Source: Luteipulveratus mongoliensis (lineage in GTDB: Bacteria; Actinomycetota; Actinomycetes; Actinomycetales; Dermatophilaceae). From it: 64,000 nucleotides of DNA. The stretch covers positions 3,720,001 through 3,784,000 of the forward strand of contig NZ_CP011112.1 in the NCBI RefSeq assembly GCF_001190945.1. The letters are read 5' to 3'. Below, one piece after another: positions 17,495 through 26,547 of the stretch. Positions within the stretch are counted from its first letter, which is position 1; every line of letters starts with the position of its first letter. The notes under the pieces were generated by a model. It had not been told where the DNA came from. It was given only the letters and a program-made list of their open reading frames with translations, and ran no database searches. A program made the position numbers and the translations under genes.

Positions 17495-18956
17495 CGGCGT
17501 ACGACGCCAGGTCGGCCTGCAGGGTCGGCGTCACCTTGGCATGCACCAGGGTGCCCTCGTCCTGGTGCTCGGTGCTGAGGATCTCGCCCTCGTCGTGCAG
17601 CCGGCTGAGCAGGTCACCGCGGTCGTACGGGAGCACAACCTCGACCTGGATGTCAGGCCGCGGCAGCTCGCGGGCGATCAGCTCCTGGAGCTGCTCGAAG
17701 CCCTCGCCGGTGCGAGCGGACACCGCGATGCTGTGCTTCTCGGCACGGAGCAGCCGGTCCACGACGTCGGGCAGGGCCAGGTCGGCCTTGTTGACGACGA
17801 TGACTTCCTTGACCGCGTCGCCGCCGACCTCCGCCATGACCGCGCGGACGGCGCTGATCTGTGACTCGGGGTCGGGGTGACTGCCGTCGACCACGTGCAG
17901 GACGAGATCGGCGTCGCCGACCTCTTCCAAGGTCGAACGGAACGCCTCGATCAGCTGATGCGGCAGGTTGGCGACGAAGCCCACCGTGTCGGTCAGCGTG
18001 AACAGTCGGCCGTCCGTGGTCTCCGACCGACGCACGGTCGGGTCGAGGGTGGCGAACAGCTGGTTCTCGACGAGCACACCTGCACCGGTCAGACGGTTGA
18101 GCAGCGAGGACTTGCCAGCGTTGGTGTAACCGGCGATGGCAACGCTCGGCACATGGTGTGCCTTGCGGCTGTGGCGCTTGGTGTCGCGAGAGGTCTTCAT
18201 CTGCGCAATCTCCTTGCGCAGCTTGGCCATTCGACTGTTGATCCGTCGCCGGTCGAGCTCGATCTTGGTCTCACCAGGACCACGCGAACCCATGCCCTGG
18301 CCGCCTGCGGCCTGACCACCGGCCTGCCGGGACATCGACTCACCCCAACCACGCAACCGCGGGAGCAGGTAGCTGAGCTGGGCCAGCTCGACCTGAGCCT
18401 TGCCCTCCTTGGACTTGGCGTGCTGGGCGAAGATGTCGAGAATCAGGGCCGTCCGGTCGATCACCTTGACCTTGACGACATCCTCCAGCGCGCGGCGCTG
18501 GCTCGGAGCGAGCTCGGTGTCGGCGATGACCGTGTCCGCGCCCTCGTCGATCACGATGTCGCGCAGCTCCTGGGCCTTACCGGAGCCCATCCAGGTGCCG
18601 GGGTCGGGACGGCTGCGCCGCTGGAGCACACCGGCCAGCACGGTCGAACCGGCCGTCTCGGCAAGAGCGGACAGCTCACGCAGGGAGTTCTCGGCCTCCT
18701 CTGCGGTGCCGTCGGTCCAGACGCCGGCCAGCACGACCCGCTCCAGGCGGAGCTGGCGGTACTCGACCTCGGTGACGTCCTCGAGCTCGGTGGACAGTCC
18801 CTCGACGCGTCGGAGCGCGGCACGCTCCTGTCGGTCGAGCTGCTCACCGTCGACGTCGTCGATCAGGAAGCCGGCCTCGTCGTAGCGAGGATCGGTGTCG
18901 GAGCCGTCGGACAAAGCCTCGGCGCGGGTGCTGAGCAAGTGATCACGTGTCGTCAT
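17487..18956 (-). CDS. hflX: Ribosome-associated GTPase HflX
   Basis: GTPase that splits stalled or hibernating 70S ribosomes. The 489 residues carry the HflX N-terminal domain (RRSRPDPGTWMGSGKAQELR), a Gly-rich linker, and the G domain with GYTNAGKSSLLNRL (G1), DTVGFVANLPHQLIEAFRST (G3 region) and NKAD (G4). A C-terminal domain with PYDRGDLLSRLHDEG completes it. ATG 18956 was taken. A candidate hairpin (19008-19034) lies between it and the CAP gene upstream. Confidence 0.96.
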   Translation of the reverse strand: MTTRDHLLSTRAEALSDGSDTDPRYDEAGFLIDDVDGEQLDRQERAALRRVEGLSTELEDVTEVEYRQLRLERVVLAGVWTDGTAEEAENSLRELSALAETAGSTVLAGVLQRRSRPDPGTWMGSGKAQELRDIVIDEGADTVIADTELAPSQRRALEDVVKVKVIDRTALILDIFAQHAKSKEGKAQVELAQLSYLLPRLRGWGESMSRQAGGQAAGGQGMGSRGPGETKIELDRRRINSRMAKLRKEIAQMKTSRDTKRHSRKAHHVPSVAIAGYTNAGKSSLLNRLTGAGVLVENQLFATLDPTVRRSETTDGRLFTLTDTVGFVANLPHQLIEAFRSTLEEVGDADLVLHVVDGSHPDPESQISAVRAVMAEVGGDAVKEVIVVNKADLALPDVVDRLLRAEKHSIAVSARTGEGFEQLQELIARELPRPDIQVEVVLPYDRGDLLSRLHDEGEILSTEHQDEGTLVHAKVTPTLQADLASYAVS

Positions 18957-19007
18957 GTTCTCCCTAGAGTCGCAAAAGAGAACGCTGTGCGCGAGACCTT
19001 TATGCCG

Positions 19008-19034
19008 ATGCGAGCCTCGTCATGGCGCTCGCAT
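19008..19034 (-). terminator. Candidate hairpin after the first CAP gene
   Basis: Inverted repeat ATGCGAGC / GCTCGCAT with an 11-base interior, just after the CAP gene stop (19047) and before hflX. There is no U-run, so terminator function is only likely from position. Confidence 0.4.
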
Positions 19035-19046
19035 GGGGATCTACGG

Positions 19047-20057
19047 CTAGGAGATGCCGAAGTCCTGGACCCAGACACCTGACCCGAGGCGCGGTGAGAC
19101 CTCGCCCGGGTAGAAGCCCACACCGATGCGGTTGAGGCCGCAGTTCAGGATGGCTGCGCGGTGCCCCAGGCTGTTCATCCAGGCCTTGACGACCGCTGTC
19201 GGCGTGTCTTGACCGGCAGCAAGGTTCTCGGCGGCGGGGAGGCCGGCATAGCCGGCGTCGTCCATCCGGGCGTACGCACTTCTGCCGTCACGGCTGAAGT
19301 GCGAGAAGTAGTGGCGCATCGCCATGTCCTTGGAGTGCGCGAGTGCGGCGCGACTGAGCGCCGGGTCCGCCTGCAGCGGGTCACAGCCACGCTTGTCGCG
19401 CTCGATGTTGGTCAGCCGCAGCACCTCGGCGACCGCTTGGCCGATCCGCGGGGGCACCGGTGCAGGCGGGGTCGACGGCGGGTCGCCCGGCTTCCGCGGC
19501 TTAGGCGTCGACGACGGTGAAGGTTTGGCGGTGACGGTCGGGCTCGGCAGTGGCGGCCAGGTGGGCAGCGGCGCCGTGGGCGGCGCGGTCGGGAGCGGCA
19601 GACCGGGCACGCTCGGCTCCCCCGACGGGGCGGGGGCCCCGGGCAGGCCCGACAACGGGCCGAGGGTCACTCCGGCGCCGGACGTCCGCAGCGGACTGCC
19701 GACGGTCGACTTCCCCCTGGGGGTGCTGCCCGCAGTGCCCGACGTGGAGGGTGCCGGGGTCGCGCTGGGCGGCTCACCAGGTGCCGGGCCCCCGAGCTCG
19801 TGCTGCGCCGTGAGCGTGGCCCCGCCGGACGGCGCCGAGGAGGCCGGGCGTTCAGGGCCCGGTGTGGCGCTCGTGGCGTGCCTGATCTCGTCGGCCTGCA
19901 CGCGAGGCGTGCCCACGCCGCCGAACCGCAACCACACCAAAGCACTCGCGGTCGCGACCGCGATGAGGAGGGCCGGGATCAGCAGCGCCAGCCGACGCCG
20001 TGCGTTGCGAGCCGATAGTGCTCGTGCTTCTGCTCGTGTCGACAATGGTTCGCTCAT
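19047..20057 (-). CDS. Membrane-anchored CAP/SCP domain protein (proline-rich linker)
   Basis: A 336-residue exported protein: cytoplasmic N-terminus with arginines, a transmembrane segment or signal anchor (about 26-46), a long Pro/Ser/Thr linker (about 55-210), then a YkwD-type CAP domain (about 212-336) with TNIERDKRGCDPL, HSKDMAMRHYFSH and GHRAAILNCGLNRIGVG. Such proteins sit outside the cell; their activity in bacteria is mostly unknown. ATG 20057 gives the clean signal anchor; earlier starts add non-membrane sequence. It is followed by hflX and preceded by a second CAP gene. Confidence 0.88.
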   Translation of the reverse strand: MSEPLSTRAEARALSARNARRRLALLIPALLIAVATASALVWLRFGGVGTPRVQADEIRHATSATPGPERPASSAPSGGATLTAQHELGGPAPGEPPSATPAPSTSGTAGSTPRGKSTVGSPLRTSGAGVTLGPLSGLPGAPAPSGEPSVPGLPLPTAPPTAPLPTWPPLPSPTVTAKPSPSSTPKPRKPGDPPSTPPAPVPPRIGQAVAEVLRLTNIERDKRGCDPLQADPALSRAALAHSKDMAMRHYFSHFSRDGRSAYARMDDAGYAGLPAAENLAAGQDTPTAVVKAWMNSLGHRAAILNCGLNRIGVGFYPGEVSPRLGSGVWVQDFGIS

Positions 20058-20225
20058 GCTCCGCTTTGACCCCTCGCCCCTGATCGTGCTGGATACCCGG
20101 GGCACGTTACCGGCGCCGAGATCAAAGGTGTGGATATGCCGTCGCCATCTTGCGAGCGAATTCTGTACGCATGAGTAGGAATTCACATTCACACGTCAAT
20201 GACAACGCTGCCATAAGGCGCTATA

Positions 20226-21047
20226 TCACTTCGTGCCGAAGTCCTGCACCCAAGATCCGCCCCCATAAGCCGGGTCGACTTTCCCCGGGTGATAACCGAC
20301 GCCGAGCCGATTGAGGTCGCAGTTCAGGATGTTGGCGCGGTGTCCGGGGCTCTTCATCCACGAGTCCATCACGGCGGCCGGATCGGACTGACCCGCGGCG
20401 ATGTTCTCCCAGCCGCCTTGCCCGGCGAACCCGGCGTCCTCTGAGCGCGTCTGCGCCGAGGAGCCATCGAGTCCGGTGTGCGAGAAGTAGGTGTGGTCGA
20501 CCATGTCCTTCGCGTGGCTGTACGCCGCCGCCCCGAGCTGGGGGTCAGCCGTCACCGGTCCACAACCATGGTCTCGGCGGGCGTCGTTGACCAGACGCAC
20601 CACGGCCGCCGCGTACGGCCCTCCGCCGCCACCGCCACCGGTCGGCGAGGGCGACGACGAGCTCGACGGGTCGCCCGTCGACGATCGCGACGTCGAGCTC
20701 CGGCCCGAGCTGGTCGACGAGCGTGACCTCAGCACTGGGCGTGCACTCTCTGCCTGCGGAATCCGGACGGTGGTCGTCGTCGGCGCGGGCGTCGAGGTCG
20801 GGCCAGACGCCGACGACGTGGTCCCCGGCGACGTCTGAGAGGCCTCGTCCGAGGTGGCTGCAGTAGTGCTCGACGGCGCGGTGGACGCGGCGCCGACATC
20901 ATCTGTGCCCTTCGAGAGCACCCCTGAAGCGAGGGCTCCAGCGCCGGCTCCGAGGAGTGCAAGGACGACGAGCGCCGTCCCGATCGTGCGTTGTCTCGCT
21001 GCGGTTCGCGTGTGCCGGCCTTGTCGTGCGCGCTGGCGTTCGCCCAT
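20226..21047 (-). CDS. Secreted CAP/SCP domain protein (Ser/Thr-rich linker)
   Basis: A 273-residue paralogue of its downstream neighbour. A basic N-terminus and one hydrophobic segment (about 22-42) precede a Ser/Thr-rich linker with a Gly run, then a CAP domain (about 150-273) with VNDARRDHGCGPV, SHAKDMVDHTYFSHTG and GHRANILNCDLNRLGVGYHPG. The two CAP domains are clearly related while their linkers differ completely in composition, which indicates an old tandem duplication with free linker drift. Confidence 0.88.
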   Translation of the reverse strand: MGERQRARQGRHTRTAARQRTIGTALVVLALLGAGAGALASGVLSKGTDDVGAASTAPSSTTAATSDEASQTSPGTTSSASGPTSTPAPTTTTVRIPQAESARPVLRSRSSTSSGRSSTSRSSTGDPSSSSSPSPTGGGGGGGPYAAAVVRLVNDARRDHGCGPVTADPQLGAAAYSHAKDMVDHTYFSHTGLDGSSAQTRSEDAGFAGQGGWENIAAGQSDPAAVMDSWMKSPGHRANILNCDLNRLGVGYHPGKVDPAYGGGSWVQDFGTK

Positions 21048-21133
21048 GTGTCCGATGCCGTTCCCTTGCCTGCTTAGGTCACGAACAGGTTACGGGCTCT
21101 GCGCCTCGACCGCTGGCGGTCTCGGACAGTCCG

Positions 21134-22678
21134 TCAGCTCGACTGCGGCTGCAGGTCCTTCGACCACAGCACCTCACCGGCGATGTCGCGCAGGCTCGCG
21201 GTCAACAGGCCGGACTCATCGATCGCCACGTGGCCGAAGAAGTGCGCCTTGCCCGAACGAGGCGACTGGTTGGCGTAGGACGCGCCCTTGGCGAAGACCA
21301 CCTCTGGACCGAAGGTCGCGTCCATCGGGCTCGGCGCGAAGGCACCGGCCGAGATCGGCCCCGCCACCAGCTCCCAGAACGGGTCGAAGTCGGAGAACGC
21401 CGCGTGTGCGGGGTCGTAGTGATGGGCCGCGGTGTAGTGCACGTCCGCCGTCACCCAGAGCACGTTGCGCACTCCGTGCCGCTTGATCTGCTGCAGCAGG
21501 TAGGCGAGCTCGAGCTCGCGACCGAGTGGCTTGCCGGGATCACGGTTGGCGATGCTCTCCTGGTTGACCTCGCCATCGGGCACGATGACGCCGAGCGGCA
21601 GGTCGGCAGCGATGACCTTCCAGGTCGCCTTTGAGCGTCGCAGCTCCCGGATGAGCCACTCGGTCTGCTCATTGCCGAAGATCGCCGTGCGGTGCTTCTC
21701 CAGCCCTGCGGTGTTGGGGCTCTTGAACGTCCGCATGTCGAGGCAGAAGACGTCGAGGTGGCGACCGCGAGTCACCTTGCGATAGATGCGGTTTCGGCCA
21801 TCAGCCGTACGCCGGCCGCGCGCGTCCGCCTCACCGATCGGCTGCCACTCACGCCACGCCTGCTTGGCTCGCCCGGCCAGCACATCGACTCGCCGCTCGG
21901 TGTAGCGCGGGTCGTCCAGGATCTCGCCTGGGTACCAATTGTTCAGCGTCTCGTGGTCATCCCACTGCGCGAGGAGCGGCACGTCGGCGTACATCGCCCG
22001 GATGTTGGTGTCGGTCATGTTGTAGCGGTGCCGACCGCGGTACTGGCCGAGCGTCTGGGCGACCTCGGTGATCTCCGGGATCACGACGTTGCGCCAGACC
22101 TGCCCGTCCGGCTCGGTGACGCTCTCGGCGATCGGTCCGTCGGCATAGATCGTGTCGCCGGAGTGGATCATGAAGTCGGGCCGCAGCTCGTGCATCGTGC
22201 GGTAGCCGACCATGCCGCCCAGATCGGGATTGATGCCCCAGCCCTGACCTGCGGTGTCGCCGGTCCACACGAAGGACTGCGCACCGCGCATCGGTGCGGT
22301 GCGGAAGTGCGCCGTGCCGGACTCGCCGAGGTGACCGTCCTTGCCCTCGAAGGCGAGGCGGACGTCGTACTCCTCGCCCGCACGTAGGCCGTGCAGGGCG
22401 AGCCTGGCGGTGTGGTCGGTGTCCGGTGTGGCCCAGGGTCCGCGCACCACGCGGCGCGAGCGGCCGCGGCCGTACTCCGCGACGAGTCGACCGACACGGT
22501 CGGAGCGCGCCCAGACCACACCGCTGCCCGTGGTGACGTCACCGGACATCACGCCGTGGGTCAGCGCGGGTCGGCCGGACACGACGAGGGACGCGGCAGA
22601 CGCGGGTCGCGCGCCGAGGGCAGCGACGCCCGCTCCCGCGATCGCCGAGGTCAGGACGGGTACGCCGAGTGAGGTCAA
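21134..22678 (-). CDS. phoD: PhoD-like alkaline phosphatase/phosphodiesterase
   Basis: Secreted metallophosphoesterase of the PhoD type that releases phosphate from esters, using Fe/Ca. Signatures include LTHGVMSGDVTTGSGVVWARS, WTGDTAGQG, HSGDTIYADGP, WDDHETLNNW and VTADVHYTAAHHYDP. The start is uncertain: the only start codon in frame after the upstream regulator gene is TTG 22678, giving MTSLGVPVLTSAIAGAG, while the arginines of a Tat-type signal (SRPVRLQSWL) lie just upstream without a start codon. The next GTG, 22927, would overlap the regulator gene by 170 bases. Confidence 0.85.
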   Translation of the reverse strand: MTSLGVPVLTSAIAGAGVAALGARPASAASLVVSGRPALTHGVMSGDVTTGSGVVWARSDRVGRLVAEYGRGRSRRVVRGPWATPDTDHTARLALHGLRAGEEYDVRLAFEGKDGHLGESGTAHFRTAPMRGAQSFVWTGDTAGQGWGINPDLGGMVGYRTMHELRPDFMIHSGDTIYADGPIAESVTEPDGQVWRNVVIPEITEVAQTLGQYRGRHRYNMTDTNIRAMYADVPLLAQWDDHETLNNWYPGEILDDPRYTERRVDVLAGRAKQAWREWQPIGEADARGRRTADGRNRIYRKVTRGRHLDVFCLDMRTFKSPNTAGLEKHRTAIFGNEQTEWLIRELRRSKATWKVIAADLPLGVIVPDGEVNQESIANRDPGKPLGRELELAYLLQQIKRHGVRNVLWVTADVHYTAAHHYDPAHAAFSDFDPFWELVAGPISAGAFAPSPMDATFGPEVVFAKGASYANQSPRSGKAHFFGHVAIDESGLLTASLRDIAGEVLWSKDLQPQSS

Positions 22679-22757
22679 CCATGACTGGAGCCTGACGGGC
22701 CGTGATGGCCGGTGAGCGTGCCCCTCGTGACGCCTGGGTGAACGTCGCTGTGACCGC

Positions 22758-23371
22758 TCAGATCCAGCCGTGTTCGCGAGCGGCGTGTGCGGCCTCGATG
22801 CGGTTGCGTGTCCCGGTCTTGGCGATGGCCGCCGACAGGTAGTTGCGGACCGTGCTCTCCGACAGGTAGAGCGTGCCTGCGATATCGGCGACCGTACGAC
22901 CGCTGCGGGCTTCGGCGAGCACCTCACGCTCCCGGTCCGTCAGCGGGTTGGGACCGCTGCGCAGCGCTGCAGCGGCCAGGTCGGGGTCGATCACGACCTC
23001 GCCGCGATGGACCTTGCGGATGGCGTCGGCGAGGTCCTCGACCGGGCGGTCCTTGACCAGGAAGCCGCGGACACCGGACTCCATCGCCTGTCGGAGGTAG
23101 CCCGGGCGACCGAACGTCGTGACGATCACCACCGCGCAGGTGGGCAGCTGTTTGGCGAGGTCTCCGGCTGCGTCGAGTCCGGACCGTCCGGGCAGCTCGA
23201 TGTCGAGGACGGCGATGTCGGGACGGTGGTCGAGAGCGGTCGGCACGATGGCGTCACCGTCAGCCACCTCGGCGACCACCTCGAGGTCGTCCTCAAGTCC
23301 CAGCAGCAACGACAACGCGCCGCGCATCATCGCCTGATCCTCGGCGAGCAGGACCGGATCGGCTCGGTCAT
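22758..23371 (-). CDS. NarL/LuxR-type response regulator with apparent 1-base deletion near its start
   Basis: Partner of the histidine kinase upstream. The receiver domain has the phosphoacceptor Asp in VLDIELPG and the output domain is a LuxR-type helix-turn-helix (PLTDREREVLAEARSGRTVADIA). ATG 23371 overlaps the kinase stop as ATGA and would read MTEPIR, but after that the frame is lost: adding one G near 23354-23356 restores MTEPIRVLLAEDQAMMRG, the normal receiver N-terminus with its acidic pocket. As sequenced, only an internal ATG at 23330 reads the rest, and it lacks strand beta-1 and the acidic residues. It is either a real lesion or a sequencing error. Confidence 0.82.
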
Positions 23372-24534
23372 GGTGTCTCCTCGTCGGCGACGGGCAGATG
23401 GGCTACCAGCCGAAAACCGTTGCTGTCATGGGTGATCCGGACCGATCCGGACGACTGCGTGACTCTCTCGCGCAACCCTCTCAACCCGTTGCCCTCCGCG
23501 CCACTGCCTCCCTGCCCGTCGTCCGCGACACTCACCTGGACCTCGCTGCCCTCGCGGACCAGCTCGATCCGACAGGTGGTCGCCTGGGCATGGCGTACGA
23601 CATTGGTGGTCGCCTCCCGCACGACCCAGCCGACGGTGCGCTCGACAGCCGGCGAGAGGCCGGCCGCGTCGCCGCTGACCATGAGGTCGACGCCCGCTGC
23701 GGTGAGCGCCAGTCGCGCCGAGTCGATCTCGTGCTGCCACGAGGAGGTGCGATAGCCGCTCGCGGTCTCCCGGACCTCCTGCAGCGCGGCGCGGCCGATG
23801 GTCTCGATGTCTCCCGCGTGCTGCGCGGCCGCAGCCGGGTCGCGAGCCGCGATCCGGCGTACGGCCTCGGCCTTGACGACCACGACCGAGAGGGTGTGGC
23901 CGAGCACGTCGTGCAGGTCGCGAGCGAACCGCAGCCGCTCCCGGGACACCGCAGCACTCGCCAGCTCCTCGCGGGTGCGGGAGAGCTCGTGCACGGCGGT
24001 GAAGAGCCAGTAGACGCAGTAGGTCGCGATGCCTGCGAGGAAGCAGTTGAGCGCGATGATCCAGGCCACTTCCCAGTCGTCGCGCACCAGGCCCAGGGTG
24101 AGGGTCGCGACGGCCGTGACCGCCAGGACTGCCAAGGGCGCCGCGCTGGCGTCCAGCCCCGCACCGGCGATGATCGCTCCGAGCACGAACAACGTCTGCC
24201 AGTCCTCACCCCAGGCCGCCACGGCCGCGATGGTGATCGCCACCTGCCCGGCGAGCGCCGCGAGGCCGACCGGTCGGCGTACGGACTCGCCGCGACCGGC
24301 CGGAATCGTCAGGGCGAAGAACGCCGCGGTCTGCAGGAGCACCACGAGCACGGCCCAGGGTGAAGCAAGAGCCCGCAGCTGTGAGATCGGTGCGATGAGG
24401 GAGATGACGAGCCACGGGATCACCGGCCAGGGCCCGACGCCGTCGCGCGCCCAGCGCAGCAGCCAGCGCGGCAGGACGGGTGAGCTGCGGTCCTCGGTCA
24501 GCCGCGTACGGCGACGCGCCGCGGTCGGAGGCAC
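23368..24534 (-). CDS. DesK/NarX-type sensor histidine kinase
   Basis: A 388-residue membrane kinase. Several hydrophobic segments (about 36-185) form the sensor; the HisKA_3 dimerisation box RFARDLHDVLGHTLS carries the phosphorylated His208; the ATPase domain has the N box REATTNVVRHA and DDGQGG...GNGLRGLRERV. The stop overlaps the response regulator ATG by 4 bases. The signal is unknown; DesK-like sensors often respond to membrane state or antibiotics. A small membrane protein gene lies 9 bases upstream. Confidence 0.93.
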   Translation of the reverse strand: MPPTAARRRTRLTEDRSSPVLPRWLLRWARDGVGPWPVIPWLVISLIAPISQLRALASPWAVLVVLLQTAAFFALTIPAGRGESVRRPVGLAALAGQVAITIAAVAAWGEDWQTLFVLGAIIAGAGLDASAAPLAVLAVTAVATLTLGLVRDDWEVAWIIALNCFLAGIATYCVYWLFTAVHELSRTREELASAAVSRERLRFARDLHDVLGHTLSVVVVKAEAVRRIAARDPAAAAQHAGDIETIGRAALQEVRETASGYRTSSWQHEIDSARLALTAAGVDLMVSGDAAGLSPAVERTVGWVVREATTNVVRHAQATTCRIELVREGSEVQVSVADDGQGGSGAEGNGLRGLRERVTQSSGSVRITHDSNGFRLVAHLPVADEETP

Positions 24535-24543
24535 CGGGCCACG

Positions 24544-24951
24544 CTACCCGCGGGCCGGCACGAGCGGTGCGGGCTCCTCGCGCGCTGGAACGCCGCTCAA
24601 GCTCACGATCAGCGCGATCCCGACCACCAGGTGCAGCGCGATCAGGCTCAGCTTCGTCGAGGTGGTCGTGCCGGCGAGGGGGCCGACCAGGATCGAGACC
24701 GCCAGCAAGGCCCCGCACACGATCCGCCACGTGCGCTCACCGTGTGGCCTGCGGCTGAGCCAGTGATGGGACAGCACGGCTCCCCCGCCTGCCATCGCGG
24801 AGGCCAGGACCACGCTGACCAGACCGATCCGCTCCGTGCTGCCGCCGGTCTTGACCTCCATCGGCACGTCGGCGGCGCGGGCGAGCGCCCATCCGATGAC
24901 TCCGAGGCCGACTGCCGTGACCCATGTACCGACTGCTCTGTTCCTCGACAT
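24544..24951 (-). CDS. Four-TM small membrane protein (DUF6069-like)
   Basis: A 135-residue protein with four hydrophobic segments (about 9-27, 44-62, 78-95, 103-122), resembling the DUF6069 group of actinobacterial membrane proteins. ATG 24951 gives MSRNRAVGTWVTAVGLG; the longer frame to 25047 adds a charged stretch. It lies 9 bases before the histidine kinase and is probably the first gene of that operon, possibly a sensory accessory. Function unknown. Confidence 0.72.
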   Translation of the reverse strand: MSRNRAVGTWVTAVGLGVIGWALARAADVPMEVKTGGSTERIGLVSVVLASAMAGGGAVLSHHWLSRRPHGERTWRIVCGALLAVSILVGPLAGTTTSTKLSLIALHLVVGIALIVSLSGVPAREEPAPLVPARG

Positions 24952-25075
24952 CGGGCTGTCCTCTCGCTGGTGCTTGTTCACACCACCGACGCTAAGGAAG
25001 CGGCCGCGCTCGCGGCAGGGTCGGCGATCCCCGCGCGCTCGTGACAAATGTCCTGGCCGGATAGCCTGCGACGCG

Positions 25076-25687
25076 ATGTCCTCTGACCACTACTTCTCCG
25101 CTCAACCCGCCAGCGCCGATGAGCGCCGCACGATCACGGTGCCGCTCGCCGGTGTGTCGCGGCCGGTTCAGGTGGCCGGCGGCGTGTTCTCCCCCGACCG
25201 GATCGACCAGGGCACCTCGGTGCTGCTGCAGCACGCTCCAGCCCCGCCCACGAGCGGGACGTTCCTGGACCTCGGGTGTGGCTGGGGGCCGATCGCGCTC
25301 ACTCTCGCGCTGCGCTCGCCGTCGGCGACGGTGTTTGCGGTTGACGTCAACGAGCGCGCTCTCGACCTGACGCGCATCAACGCAGAGTCGTTGGGCGCCA
25401 AGGGAATTCGAGCCGTGACTGCTGACCACGTGCCGGCCGACCTGCGGTTCGACCTGATCTGGTCCAACCCGCCGATCCGGGTCGGCAAGGCCGTCCTGCA
25501 CGAGCTGATGCGCACCTGGCTGCCGCGCCTCGCGCCGGGCGGGTCGGCGTACCTCGTGGTGCAGCGCAATCTCGGCTCGGACTCCCTGCACCGGTGGATC
25601 GCCGAGCAGCTCGACGATCTCGAGGTGTCACGGATGACGAGCGTGAAGGGCTTCCGGATCCTGCAGGTACGCCGCCCCGCGGGCTAA
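25076..25687 (+). CDS. RsmC/RlmG-like class I methyltransferase
   Basis: A 203-residue SAM-dependent methyltransferase. Motif I is FLDLGCGWGPIAL (63-75) and motif IV is NPPIR (131-135), the NPP-type motif of enzymes that methylate the exocyclic N2 of guanine in rRNA. The N-terminal region SDHYFSAQPAS and the length fit the single-domain actinobacterial form. The TAA stop overlaps the dapF stop on the other strand by 4 bases. The exact rRNA position is not predictable. Confidence 0.88.
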   Translation: MSSDHYFSAQPASADERRTITVPLAGVSRPVQVAGGVFSPDRIDQGTSVLLQHAPAPPTSGTFLDLGCGWGPIALTLALRSPSATVFAVDVNERALDLTRINAESLGAKGIRAVTADHVPADLRFDLIWSNPPIRVGKAVLHELMRTWLPRLAPGGSAYLVVQRNLGSDSLHRWIAEQLDDLEVSRMTSVKGFRILQVRRPAG

Positions 25688-26547
25688 GCGATCGGGAGCT
25701 CGACGCGGCCCTCCGCGACGATCACAGCGGGACCGGACAGGGCCACGCGCTGGCCGTCGAGGTGGACGCCGAGGCGCCCGCCGGGTACGTCCACGGTCCA
25801 GTCGAGCTGGTCCTGCGGCCGGTTGCCCCACCACCAGGTCGCGATCGCGGCCGCTGCAGCACCAGTGCCGCACGACTGTGTCTCGCCGACGCCGCGCTCG
25901 TGCACCCGCATCGCGATGTGTCCGTGGCCGATCGGTCGGACCAGCTCCACGTTGGTGCCATGCGGTGGGCGCGGGTCGACGTGCGGCGCGTCCGTCAGAT
26001 CGAGCTGGTCGAGTGAGACCTCGGTCGGCAGGGCGACCACGGTGTGGGGGTTGCCGAGGTCGATGCTCAGCGCCGGCAACGCGCTCGGAGCGCCGACGAC
26101 CTGCACGACCGAGTCCATCCCCCGCCGCTCGGCGTCCTCCTCACGGGCGAGCTGCCACGTGCCGAGGTCGACGGCGTAGCCATCGGGCACCGTGCTGATC
26201 CGCTTGGTGCCGGCGCGGGTGCCGATCTCGAAGATGTCGTCGGTCACGAGACCTCGTGTCCGCAGGTACTCGGCGAAGACTCGCGTGCCGTTGCCGCACA
26301 TCTCGGCGGCCGACCCGTCGGCGTTGCGGTAGTCCATGAACCACAGGTCCGGATCGATGCCCTCAGGAGCGTCCGCGACCTTGCCCGTCCGGACGATGCG
26401 GATCAGGCCGTCGCCGCCGATGCCGCCCCGCCGGTTGCAGAGGTGCGCCACCTGCTGCTCGGTCAGGTCGAGGGCGCCGTCGAGGTCGGGCACGAGCACG
26501 AAGTCGTTGTGCGTGCCGTGGCCCTTGGCGAAGTCGATGGTCGTCAC
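25684..26547 (-). CDS. dapF: Diaminopimelate epimerase
   Basis: Converts LL- to meso-diaminopimelate for lysine and peptidoglycan synthesis. The 287 residues hold the two catalytic cysteines, C84 in MCGNGTR and C226 in SCGTGAAA, with GGIGGDGLIR near the N-terminus. The GTG start overlaps the miaA stop as GTGA, so I rejected a much longer frame to 26853. The miaA-dapF pair in this order is common in actinobacteria. Confidence 0.96.
   Translation of the reverse strand: MTTIDFAKGHGTHNDFVLVPDLDGALDLTEQQVAHLCNRRGGIGGDGLIRIVRTGKVADAPEGIDPDLWFMDYRNADGSAAEMCGNGTRVFAEYLRTRGLVTDDIFEIGTRAGTKRISTVPDGYAVDLGTWQLAREEDAERRGMDSVVQVVGAPSALPALSIDLGNPHTVVALPTEVSLDQLDLTDAPHVDPRPPHGTNVELVRPIGHGHIAMRVHERGVGETQSCGTGAAAAAIATWWWGNRPQDQLDWTVDVPGGRLGVHLDGQRVALSGPAVIVAEGRVELPIA

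Noticed and set aside
21134-22927. Longer PhoD reading frame starting at GTG 22927
   Set aside because: It would overlap the response regulator by 170 bases with sequence that only mirrors that gene; kept as an unresolved start problem instead.
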